This document shows, one piece after another, positions 1 through 7,611 of a stretch of DNA of 39,370 nt. The stretch lies in the NCBI GenBank assembly GCA_016871335.1, contig VFZF01000023.1, positions 1 to 39,370 on the forward strand. Reading direction: 5' to 3'. The notes under the pieces are model-generated. The model had not been told where the DNA came from, did no database searches, and worked only from the letters and a program-made list of their open reading frames with translations. Each line of letters begins with the position of its first letter. Position 1 is the first letter of the stretch. The DNA is from Acidimicrobiia bacterium (lineage in GTDB: Bacteria > Acidobacteriota > Vicinamibacteria > Vicinamibacterales > SCN-69-37). Both the position numbers and the translations under genes were made by a program.

Positions 1-239
1 CTGGCCAATATCTGCTGATGGACGCCCACACCGAACATCAGCGAGAAGAGCGAATAAGATTTGAGCAGGAACACCGTCGCGACGGTCCACCCGAGGATGC
101 GGTCCGTCGGGCTGTCCCATCCCGTATTGATGACACCGCGGAAGCTGGCATGGGCGAAGAAGTCCACGTTGACCACGGCGATGCCGAACAACGCAAAGGC
201 GCGCACCAGGTCGGGCAAAGGGTGTCTGGTTGCAATCAC
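1..239 (-). CDS. DUF418 (YeiB-like) family membrane protein, N-terminal part, cut by window edge
   Basis: The minus strand stays open from a GTG at 239 to the window edge (79 codons). Residues 10-28 read D-L-V-R-A-F-A-L-F-G-I-A-V-V-N-V, close to the D-x-L-R-G-F-A-L-L-G-I-L-x-V-N start of DUF418/YeiB-type proteins. Further on, S-L-F-S-L-M-F-G-V-G matches the second conserved helix of that family. These are predicted multi-helix inner-membrane proteins whose biochemical role is poorly known. The reading frame is also open upstream of the GTG, but the family motif sits about 10 residues after it, as in relatives, so the GTG is preferred. No clear Shine-Dalgarno site precedes it. The C-terminal part, including the DUF418 domain proper, lies outside the window. 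Confidence 0.7.
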   Translation of the reverse strand, partial: MIATRHPLPDLVRAFALFGIAVVNVDFFAHASFRGVINTGWDSPTDRILGWTVATVFLLKSYSLFSLMFGVGVHQQILA

Positions 240-285
240 CGGGATCAGTCTAGCAGCTTTGCCCGTTTTCCCTACCGATACTACT

Positions 286-454
286 TGACCTGACCCGGTA
301 TCTTTGGGCCATGTTTAATGCTCATAAAAGGGACAGGAGACGTGGACGATGGCGAAGCAGAGATATACGACCAAGGAGATCCTAACGTGAGCTTCCGCGG
401 GTCGATGTGCTGATCGGCCAAGGGCAGACCCCCGCAGAGATGAGAACGCGATGA
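286..454 (+). pseudogene. Decayed IS3-type transposase OrfA start with left-end remnant
   Basis: A GGACAGGAGA box precedes an ATG at 349 that opens M-A-K-Q-R-Y-T-T-K-E-I-L-T and stops at the TGA at 388-390. One base out of frame the sequence continues L-P-R-V-D-V-L-I-G-Q-G-Q-T-P-A-E until a TGA at 452. Together these match the N-terminal helix-turn-helix start of IS3-family OrfA proteins (pattern K-R-Y-T-x-E-Q-I, then K-L-R-x-V-D-V-L-x-x-G). A single extra base near 388 explains the frame change. The TGACCTGACCCGG at 286-298 resembles the terminal sequence of such elements, but no right end or OrfB is present. This is seen in the sequence; the IS3 assignment rests on a remembered family pattern. 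Confidence 0.6.
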
Positions 455-587
455 GATGAGCTGCGGACAACCCATTGTCGTTTAAACGACACATGCCTAG
501 TGCGGATACATCAAAGAGCTGCGTCAAAACCGAATTCTTACTCTCGCGTATCTTTCTTTGATCTTTGACCAAGCTTGATGTGCGAAG

Positions 588-622
588 GTGTTTTTGATCG
601 AGCAAATCCCTGTCAAAAACAC
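588..622. repeat. Perfect 10-bp inverted repeat in AT-rich spacer
   Basis: GTGTTTTTGA at 588-597 is matched by its exact reverse complement TCAAAAACAC at 613-622, leaving a 15-nt loop. It lies in the spacer downstream of the cupin gene at 743. It could be an RNA hairpin or a dimeric protein-binding site. No T-tract typical of an intrinsic terminator follows either arm directly. The rest of 455-742 is AT-richer than the window average, and I see no supportable gene in it. Confidence 0.5.
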
Positions 623-742
623 GATAGTTACTTACACATTCTCTTACACACCGATTAGTGACACGTATAAGTCATTGAAGGCCAACAGGGATTCCTAAGT
701 CCATTCTTCTCCCGGCCCTTCATGGCTCGTTGTGCCAGAGAC

Positions 743-1096
743 CTAAGTTTTCCGTCCGTACCGATCTTCGAGGCGCACGACGTCGTCGAGATGATTGGTC
801 GAGACTTCCATCACGTCGGAGTCTTCGATCGCCGTCATCCGATGAATCGTCGGTGGGGTGACGTGGACGGACTGGCCCGGGGTCATCTCGCGACTGACCA
901 GCGAACCGTTCACGTCAATCTCAAACAGGATTTTGCCTGCCCACACGAAGATCGTCTCGTCCTTCATGGTGTGGTACTGCAGGCTGAGCGCGTGCCCCTT
1001 GTTGATGTGGATCACCTTCCCCACATACTGCGGCGTCTTTGCCCAGTGCAATTCGTATCCCCAGGGCTTCTCCACTCGAATTACCGGTTGATCCAT
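743..1096 (-). CDS. Cupin-domain protein, sugar-phosphate isomerase-like
   Basis: This 117-residue single-domain cupin resembles the C-terminal cupin of type II mannose-6-phosphate isomerase/GDP-mannose pyrophosphorylase. It opens V-E-K-P-W-G-Y-E-L, followed by a cupin motif 1 of the form G-H-A-L-S-L-Q-Y-H-x4-E. A second histidine lies in P-P-T-I-H-R-M. The first histidine of the usual H-x-H is replaced by Gln (Q-Y-H), which still allows metal binding. The ATG at 1096 lies inside the end of ptsI (16-nt overlap), so translation is probably coupled. It is the last gene of the long operon, next to a mannose-type EIIA. A role in mannose or another hexose phosphate's metabolism is inferred; a sensor or epimerase role is possible. 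Confidence 0.7.
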   Translation of the reverse strand: MDQPVIRVEKPWGYELHWAKTPQYVGKVIHINKGHALSLQYHTMKDETIFVWAGKILFEIDVNGSLVSREMTPGQSVHVTPPTIHRMTAIEDSDVMEVSTNHLDDVVRLEDRYGRKT

Positions 1097-2844
1097 GATG
1101 CCGTCTGTCCTTCCTCACTCATTGCGGCAGCCAGGGGCGCCAGCAACGCATGCACATCTTCCGCTGATCCCGCGACCAGCGCCTCGCGGGCAAGACGCGC
1201 CACCTGTCTCGTGTCGACCGCCCGCAGCGCGCGCTTGACCACGGGAATGGCCGCCGGTGTCATGCTGAACGCCCGGAACCCCAAGCCTACCAGTAGTGCG
1301 ACCATCAGCGGGTCGGCGGCCATCTCGCCGCAGACCGACAAGTCCTTGCCGCTTCTGCGCCCCGCGGACGCGATCATCCGGAGCAGGCGCAGGACGCTCG
1401 GTTCAAGCGGCTCGTAGTGGCCGGAGAGGCGTTCGTCAGTCCGGTCGATCACCAGCGTGTACTGGATCAGATCATTGGTGCCCACGCTGAGAAAATCCAC
1501 CTCGGACGCAATATGTTCGGCCATCAGCGCTGCGGCGGGCACCTCGATCATCGCGCCAATCGCCACGGTCGGCGCGCCGGGGATCTCGCGCACAATATCC
1601 GCAATCAGCGCGCGCGCGTGCCGGGCTTCGGCCGCCGATGTCACAAACGGGAGCAGAATGCGCAGGTGCCCCGACGACGCGGCACTGAGCAACGCGCGAA
1701 TCTGCCCTCTGAAGCGGTCGTCGTGATGCAACGCGGCCCGGACGCCCCGCAGACCGAATCGCTCGCGGTGGCCGCCTGCTCTCGCGGTGGCCTCCCAACG
1801 CTCTTCCCCGGCATCAAACGTCCTGACGGTCACCGGACGCGGCGCCATCGCGGCGAGCAGACGACGATACGTCTCGGTTTGCGTCGCTTCGTCCACCGCC
1901 CCGGAGGCCGGCGCGCGGTCCAGCAGGAACTCGGACCGGTAGAGACCGATCCCTTCCGCGCCGACGTCGTTGACACGCGCCACCTCTTCGGCGATCTCGA
2001 GATTGGCGTCCAGACGGATACGCACGCCGTCGGCAGTCTCCGCCGGCACGGCCCGCAGTTCGTCCAGCTTCTTGTGCGCCGCTTCGGCGACGCTTGCCCG
2101 CTGGCGCCATCGCGTCAGCGCCTCGTCCCCGGGTTCGATGACCACTTCGCCCGTCGCGCCGTCCACGGCCACTGTCTGCCCGGGCAGGATGATTTGCGTC
2201 GCGCTGCCGAGTCCCACGACTGCGGGGATGCCCAGAGAGCGCACCAGAATCACCGTGTGATGTGTGGGACTGCCAACGTCGCACACGAGCCCGCGGACCT
2301 TGGTCCAGTCCAGTTGCGCGGCAATCGACGGTGAGAGTTCGTCGGCGATCACGATGAGCGGCCCGTCGAGTTCGCGGACGAAGTCCACCAGCGGATCGCG
2401 GCCGGGCCGGAGGTTGCGTTGGAGGCGGCCGCCGACATCGGCCAGATCGCCGGCGCGTTCACGCAGCCAGGCGTCCCCTTCCCGCGTGAAGACATCGCGC
2501 AGTTCTCCCAGGGCACGATCCAGCGCCCAGTCGGCATTGATGCGTTCGGTGCGGATGAGGGCGTCGACTCGCGCGGTGAACATGGGGTCGTCGAGCATCA
2601 GCAACTGCGCGGCAAAGATTGCTGCCTGGGCCTGCCCGACCGTGCGCGAGACACGCGTCGAGATCTCTTCGAGCTGCAGCCGGGTCTCCGTGCGTGCGGC
2701 TTTCAGGCGCTGGCGTTCGCGGTCCACGCCTGACGCCGAGAGCCGGTACCGCACCTGACCGGCATCGCGGACGGCCACGACCGCCCGGCCAATGGCCGTG
2801 CCGGCGGCCACGCCACGCCCGACCAGGCGGAGATTCCGGGTCAC
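1081..2844 (-). CDS. ptsI: PTS Enzyme I (phosphoenolpyruvate-protein phosphotransferase)
   Basis: Enzyme I takes phosphate from PEP onto a histidine and passes it to HPr in the cytoplasm. The protein has 587 residues, close to the usual ~575. The N-terminal swivel domain carries the phosphorylated histidine at about 196 in G-S-P-T-H-H-T-V-I; the family normally has T-S-H-T, so the Ser is replaced by His. The PEP-binding barrel shows G-A-E-G-I-G-L-Y-R-S-E-F (295-306), V-R-T-F-D-A-G (340-346), the signature S-V-G-T-N-D-L-I-Q-Y-T (453-463) and the catalytic Cys at 505 in V-C-G-E-M-A. The start is GTG at 2844, in a GTGA overlap with the HPr stop. With HPr, EIIA-Man and HPr kinase upstream, it belongs to a PTS lacking a visible permease. 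Confidence 0.95.
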   Translation of the reverse strand: MTRNLRLVGRGVAAGTAIGRAVVAVRDAGQVRYRLSASGVDRERQRLKAARTETRLQLEEISTRVSRTVGQAQAAIFAAQLLMLDDPMFTARVDALIRTERINADWALDRALGELRDVFTREGDAWLRERAGDLADVGGRLQRNLRPGRDPLVDFVRELDGPLIVIADELSPSIAAQLDWTKVRGLVCDVGSPTHHTVILVRSLGIPAVVGLGSATQIILPGQTVAVDGATGEVVIEPGDEALTRWRQRASVAEAAHKKLDELRAVPAETADGVRIRLDANLEIAEEVARVNDVGAEGIGLYRSEFLLDRAPASGAVDEATQTETYRRLLAAMAPRPVTVRTFDAGEERWEATARAGGHRERFGLRGVRAALHHDDRFRGQIRALLSAASSGHLRILLPFVTSAAEARHARALIADIVREIPGAPTVAIGAMIEVPAAALMAEHIASEVDFLSVGTNDLIQYTLVIDRTDERLSGHYEPLEPSVLRLLRMIASAGRRSGKDLSVCGEMAADPLMVALLVGLGFRAFSMTPAAIPVVKRALRAVDTRQVARLAREALVAGSAEDVHALLAPLAAAMSEEGQTASWINR

Positions 2845-3107
2845 GGATCCTCGAATCCCCGTGCGGCGAGATCCACCAATGCGGCCATGGCCTGTGCCTC
2901 ATCGTCGCCATCGATGGAGAGGTCGAGCACGGTGCCGCGGGCCGCCGCCAGCAGCAGCAATCCCAGAATGCTCTTGCCGTCGACCGTCTGGCTGTCGCGT
3001 GCCACGCGAATCCGGCTGCGGAACTGACCGGCGCGGTGGACAAAACGCGCGGCCGCGCGCGCGTGCAGGCCAAGCGCATTCACCACCGTCACCGACTGTG
3101 CAATCAC
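2841..3107 (-). CDS. ptsH: HPr phosphocarrier protein
   Basis: This 88-residue protein has the full HPr layout. N-A-L-G-L-H-A-R-A places the phosphoryl-accepting histidine at position 15 next to Arg17, and D-G-K-S-I-L-G-L places serine exactly at 46, the target of HPr kinase. Both sites are canonical, so it can be charged by Enzyme I at His15 and regulated by HprK (encoded three genes upstream) at Ser46. It starts with GTG at 3107 in a GTGA overlap with the EIIA gene, and its own TGA overlaps the GTG of ptsI. The fixed overlaps suggest tightly coupled, near-equal expression. It may be of NPr type; the name ptsH is used for the family. Confidence 0.95.
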   Translation of the reverse strand: MIAQSVTVVNALGLHARAAARFVHRAGQFRSRIRVARDSQTVDGKSILGLLLLAAARGTVLDLSIDGDDEAQAMAALVDLAARGFEDP

Positions 3108-3550
3108 GAGTGCGTCCCGCCGGGGCGATCCGCGCGCAGGAAATCGGAGGCCACACGAATCGCCGAGCGGCCATCCTCGCCCACCAGGCGCGCCAGGGAC
3201 GTCAGGTCGTGTTCGTCGCGCACCCGCGCCAGTTTGATCAACATCGGCAAATTCACGCCCGTCACCACGTCGACCTTCCCGGGCTCCAGGAATGACATCG
3301 CCAGGTTCGACGGCGTGCCGCCGAACATGTCGGTCAGCAACAAGACGCCGCGACCGGTGTCGACCCGCGCGATGGCGCGACTCATAGCCTCGGTGGCGAT
3401 CGGCACATCGTCGTGCCAGCCGATCGACACCGCCGCAAAGCGCGGGAGATCGCCGACGATCATCTCGGCGGCATTGAGGAGTTCGGTCGCGAGGACGCCG
3501 TGAGTCACGACGACCACGCCAACCGCGCGGGAGTTCTCTGTCTCAGACAT
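3104..3550 (-). CDS. PTS EIIA component, mannose family
   Basis: This 148-residue mannose-type EIIA domain accepts phosphate from HPr. The likely phosphorylated histidine is residue 17 in V-V-V-V-T-H-G, and the T-D-M-F-G-G-T-P-S-N loop is typical of the family. There is no fused EIIB domain and no EIIC/EIID gene nearby, so a regulatory output is more likely than sugar import. Similar lone EIIA-Man genes sit beside rapZ and NPr in the rpoN clusters of several diderm groups. The start is the ATG at 3550, nine nt after an AGGG; another in-frame ATG at 3559 is directly preceded by GGG and is less likely. The gene overlaps the end of rapZ by 8 nt. Confidence 0.88.
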   Translation of the reverse strand: MSETENSRAVGVVVVTHGVLATELLNAAEMIVGDLPRFAAVSIGWHDDVPIATEAMSRAIARVDTGRGVLLLTDMFGGTPSNLAMSFLEPGKVDVVTGVNLPMLIKLARVRDEHDLTSLARLVGEDGRSAIRVASDFLRADRPGGTHS

Positions 3551-4427
3551 CCGCAGCATCCCTGTGTCTGACGCGTAGTTGCACGCCCTTGGTGCGCTTC
3601 AGCAGACGCCCGAGCACCTCCGCGATCGCCACACTGCGGTGGCGGCCCCCGGTGCAGCCGATCGCCACGGTCAGGTACGCCTTCCCTTCCGCGATGTACT
3701 GCGGCAGGAGGAACCGCATCAGAGCGGCGGTGAGCGTGAGAAATCGTTTGGCGGCCGGTTCACGCATGACGTACCGCGCGACCTTCGGATCGAGTCCCGT
3801 CAGCGGACGCAGGTTGGCCACAAAGTGAGGATTCTTCAGGAACCGCACGTCGAACAGCAGATCGGCGTCAGTCGGTGCGCCACGCTTGAAGCCAAAACTC
3901 TGCACGGTCACCACCAGTTTCTCCTCGGTCCCGTCGCCACCGAGCGCGAACACCCGCCGACGCAGTTCGTGGACACTGCGCTTCGAGGTATCGATGACGT
4001 GGTCCGCAAGCGCCCGGAGGGGCGCCATCTGCCGGCGCTCTTCCTTGACGGCCTCGACCGGGGACATCTTGCGCCCCAGGGGATGGGGCCGGCGTGTTTC
4101 GCTGAATCGGCGCACCAGGATGTCCTCGTCCGCTTCGAGAAACACCAGACTGGCGTGGAGGTCTCCGCGGCGTTTCAGTTTGCGATACACGGCCGGGAGC
4201 CGCGAGAGGTTGCGGCCTTCGCGCACGTCGACGACCACCGCCACACGTGGCTTCGGGTCCTCCTCACGGACCGACAAGTCCGCGAACGTCCCGATCAGGG
4301 CGATCGGCAGATTGTCGATGCAGAAGTAGCCAAGATCCTCAAGCGCGTGAATCGCCTGTGACTTTCCGGCGCCCGACAACCCGGTCACGACCACACACTG
4401 CGGGACGACCTTCGCCCGGCTCGCCAT
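3543..4427 (-). CDS. rapZ: RapZ family nucleotide-binding protein (RNase adapter/YvcJ type)
   Basis: The product has 294 residues, near the family norm. The Walker A loop is at 16-23 (G-L-S-G-A-G-K-S), followed by D-L-G-Y-F-C-I-D-N-L-P, which is diagnostic of RapZ/YvcJ. The C-terminal domain has the conserved V-A-I-G-C-T-G-G-R-H-R-S (254-265). In Escherichia coli RapZ guides RNase E to the sRNA GlmZ and so controls glucosamine-6-phosphate synthase; whether this organism has that circuit is unknown. The ATG shares one base with the hprK stop (TGATG), and the gene lies between hprK and EIIA-Man, a common context for rapZ. Confidence 0.93.
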   Translation of the reverse strand: MASRAKVVPQCVVVTGLSGAGKSQAIHALEDLGYFCIDNLPIALIGTFADLSVREEDPKPRVAVVVDVREGRNLSRLPAVYRKLKRRGDLHASLVFLEADEDILVRRFSETRRPHPLGRKMSPVEAVKEERRQMAPLRALADHVIDTSKRSVHELRRRVFALGGDGTEEKLVVTVQSFGFKRGAPTDADLLFDVRFLKNPHFVANLRPLTGLDPKVARYVMREPAAKRFLTLTAALMRFLLPQYIAEGKAYLTVAIGCTGGRHRSVAIAEVLGRLLKRTKGVQLRVRHRDAADV

Positions 4428-5404
4428 CAGTCCTCTCCCTCAAGCTCGTCATCAAATGTGTCGGCCGCCCGCGCCAACCGCTGCTCGAGCCGTTCCGCCA
4501 GCAGCTGCGCCGCGTGGCGGCCGCGCGAGCGCAGCAGGCTGTTGCGCGCCGCCACCTCGACCAGCATCGCCACGTTGCGCCCGGGCGCCACGGGCATCTT
4601 GACCATGGGAATGGTCACCCCCATCACGGCCTGGGTGTCGAGCGTCAGGCCGAGCCGATCGTACTCGCGGCCCGTTTCCCATCGCTCGAGTTGCACGATG
4701 AGTTCGATGCGTTTCGACGACCGCGTGGCGCTGACGCCAAACAGGTCGGTGACGTTGACCAGCCCCAGCCCGCGGATCTCGACGTACCCGCGCGTCATTT
4801 CCGGGCAGGTGCCGATGAGCACGGACTCACCACGCACCTTGACCTCCACGGTATCGTCGGCCACCAGGCGATGGCCGCGACCCACGAGGTCAAGCGCACA
4901 CTCACTCTTGCCGATGCCGCTTTCCCCTGTAATCAGCACGCCGAGCCCGAGGATGTCGAGCAGCACGCCATGCAGGATTTCCCGAGCCGCCATACGGTCC
5001 TCGAGAAACGTGGTCAGCCGGGCGATGGTGGTCGGCGTGTTCGCGGTCGTCCGAAGGAGCGGTAATGACGCGCGTTCCGCCTCCACGACGAGCTCAGGCG
5101 GCGCGTCCAGGCCAAGCGTCAGCACAATACACGGGAAGTCGTGGCCGAGGAGGCGCCCCAGCACGGCGCGGCGGGCGGCGGGGTCCATCTGTTCGAGGTA
5201 GCGCACCTCGCTTTCGCCAAATACCAGCACTCGACCGGGGCGCAGGTACTCGTCGAAGCCCGCCAGCGCGAGTCCGGTTTTCTGGATGTACGGCAGCGTG
5301 ATCTTGCGTGCAAGTCCGGCAGCGCCGGCCAGCAGGTCACACTCCAGATCCGCGCCCGCCCCACGAGCGCCCAACAGCGCTGCCACGGGTACTGACGAGG
5401 ACAT
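4427..5404 (-). CDS. hprK: HPr kinase/phosphorylase
   Basis: This 325-residue bifunctional enzyme phosphorylates and dephosphorylates Ser46 of HPr. The N-terminal DRTGG-like domain (to about 125) is followed by the kinase domain: His145 in E-I-L-H-G-V-L-L-D, Walker A G-E-S-G-I-G-K-S-E (160-168), the catalytic V-A-D-D-T-V (182-187) and the HprK signature V-E-I-R-G-L-G-L-V-N-V (208-218). The C-terminal V-A-P-G-R-N-V-A region is also present. The ATG shares one base with the rpoN stop (TAATG). The HPr in this operon keeps Ser46, so the enzyme has its substrate. Genes for Hpf and EIIA-Ntr, often found between rpoN and this point in proteobacteria, are absent. Confidence 0.95.
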   Translation of the reverse strand: MSSSVPVAALLGARGAGADLECDLLAGAAGLARKITLPYIQKTGLALAGFDEYLRPGRVLVFGESEVRYLEQMDPAARRAVLGRLLGHDFPCIVLTLGLDAPPELVVEAERASLPLLRTTANTPTTIARLTTFLEDRMAAREILHGVLLDILGLGVLITGESGIGKSECALDLVGRGHRLVADDTVEVKVRGESVLIGTCPEMTRGYVEIRGLGLVNVTDLFGVSATRSSKRIELIVQLERWETGREYDRLGLTLDTQAVMGVTIPMVKMPVAPGRNVAMLVEVAARNSLLRSRGRHAAQLLAERLEQRLARAADTFDDELEGED

Positions 5405-6837
5405 TACACAAAGACCTTCCGCTGACTGGACGTCGGAATCTTCAGCTCTTCCCGGTACTTCGCGATGGTCCGTCTGGCGAGCACCAGGCCTTCGCGCTGG
5501 AGCATCTGCATGATCTTGGAGTCGCTCAGGGGCCGCTTCGGATCCTCGGCTTCGATGATCTTGCGAATTCGCTGCTTGATGGTGACCGACGACACGTTTT
5601 CACCATACGAGCTGCTGATGCCGCTGTGGAAGAAGAACTTCATCTCGTACACACCCTGCGGCGTGTGCATGTACTTGTTATTCACGACACGCGACACCGT
5701 CGACTCGTGCATGCCGATGTCATTGGCGACGTCGCGCAAGACCAGTGGGCGGAGATGTTCGATCCCCAGATCGAGGAACTCCCGCTGGAAGGTGATGATG
5801 CTTGTTGCCACCTTGATGATGGTCTTCTGCCGCTGATCAACCGACTTGAGCAGCCACAACGCCGAGCGGAACTTGTCTTTCACGTAGGCGCGTGTTTCGT
5901 CCGAGGTCTCCGTGCCTTTGTCCTTGTCAAGCAGCCGCCGATACACCGGGCTGATTCGCAGTAGCGGCAGCCCGTCCTCGTTCAGGACCGCGCGATAGCC
6001 TTCCTCGGTCTTGATGATGTAGACGTCCGGAATCACGTACTGCGAGTCGGCCGGCGTATACCGGGCGCCCGGCTTCGGGTCGAGATGACGAATCACCTCA
6101 AGGTGTGCCTTGATCTCTTCCTGCGTCAGCCCCATCACCTTGGCCAGTTCCGGCACCCGGTGATTCTGCAGCAGCGGCAGATGCTCCTGCACCAGCGTCT
6201 CCACCGCCGAGCCGCCAAACCCATGGGCGCGCAACTGCAGCAACAGGCACTCCTGGGGGTCGCGCGCGGCCACGCCGATCGGATCAAACGACTGGACGTA
6301 AGTCAGGGCCCGCTCCACCGCTGCCACCGGCCACGGCCCCAACGCCGCGATCTCGTCGATCGACGCCGCCAGATAGCCGTCATCGTCCACATTGCCGACG
6401 ATGGCCTCGCCGATGTCTCGCGTCGTTTCGTCGGTGGTCTGCAGGTCGAGCTGCCACATCAGGTGATCGGCCAGTGAGCCCTTGCTGGACAACGTGTTCT
6501 CGATGGGCGGGAGTTCACGGACCTCGACGGCCTGCTTCGGACGATACCCGTCGTCGAGATACTCGCCGAAGAAATATTCGTAGTCGGCGTCGTCCCAGGT
6601 GTCCCCCTTTTCCTCGGCCTTCTTCTCGGCGGCTTCGGCCTCGGCTTCCTGGGGCGTCTCTTGCACAGGGGTGTCGTCGGCCAGCTCTTCGAGCAGGGGG
6701 TTTTCGACCATCTCCTGGGTCAACAACTCCGACAATTCCACGGTGGTCATGGGCAGAAGTTTGATGGCCTGCTGCAACGAGGGCGTCAGGATCAGCTTCT
6801 GCGACAGCCGCGCGGAGAGTTTTTGTGAAAGTGCCAT
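5404..6837 (-). CDS. rpoN: RNA polymerase sigma-54 factor
   Basis: RpoN directs RNA polymerase to -24/-12 promoters and needs AAA+ activators. The 477 residues show region I at the N-terminus (leucine- and glutamine-rich, L-x-L-T-P-S-L-Q-Q-A-I-K-L-L), an acidic region II around 48-95, the core-binding domain, and the DNA-binding domain ending with the RpoN box A-R-R-T-I-A-K-Y-R-E at 454-463. The start ATG at 6837 follows an AAGGA about 12 nt upstream. The 48-nt gap to lptB is the largest inside this operon, so an internal promoter is possible here. Its place between lptB and the PTS genes is conserved in many diderm bacteria. Confidence 0.96.
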   Translation of the reverse strand: MALSQKLSARLSQKLILTPSLQQAIKLLPMTTVELSELLTQEMVENPLLEELADDTPVQETPQEAEAEAAEKKAEEKGDTWDDADYEYFFGEYLDDGYRPKQAVEVRELPPIENTLSSKGSLADHLMWQLDLQTTDETTRDIGEAIVGNVDDDGYLAASIDEIAALGPWPVAAVERALTYVQSFDPIGVAARDPQECLLLQLRAHGFGGSAVETLVQEHLPLLQNHRVPELAKVMGLTQEEIKAHLEVIRHLDPKPGARYTPADSQYVIPDVYIIKTEEGYRAVLNEDGLPLLRISPVYRRLLDKDKGTETSDETRAYVKDKFRSALWLLKSVDQRQKTIIKVATSIITFQREFLDLGIEHLRPLVLRDVANDIGMHESTVSRVVNNKYMHTPQGVYEMKFFFHSGISSSYGENVSSVTIKQRIRKIIEAEDPKRPLSDSKIMQMLQREGLVLARRTIAKYREELKIPTSSQRKVFV

Positions 6838-6885
6838 CAGCCGGTACGGTCCTTGCAGTCCTAGTCTATTCGGGATTCGCCGGAA

Positions 6886-7610
<725 letters not shown>

Positions 7611-7611
<1 letters not shown>

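Noticed and set aside
281-605. Small minus-strand frames in the AT-rich spacer
   Set aside because: No ribosome sites and no recognisable motifs; they cross the transposase remnant.
722-1417. 231-codon plus-strand open frame near the cupin and ptsI
   Set aside because: It lies antisense to two clear genes, and its composition is that of a shadow frame.
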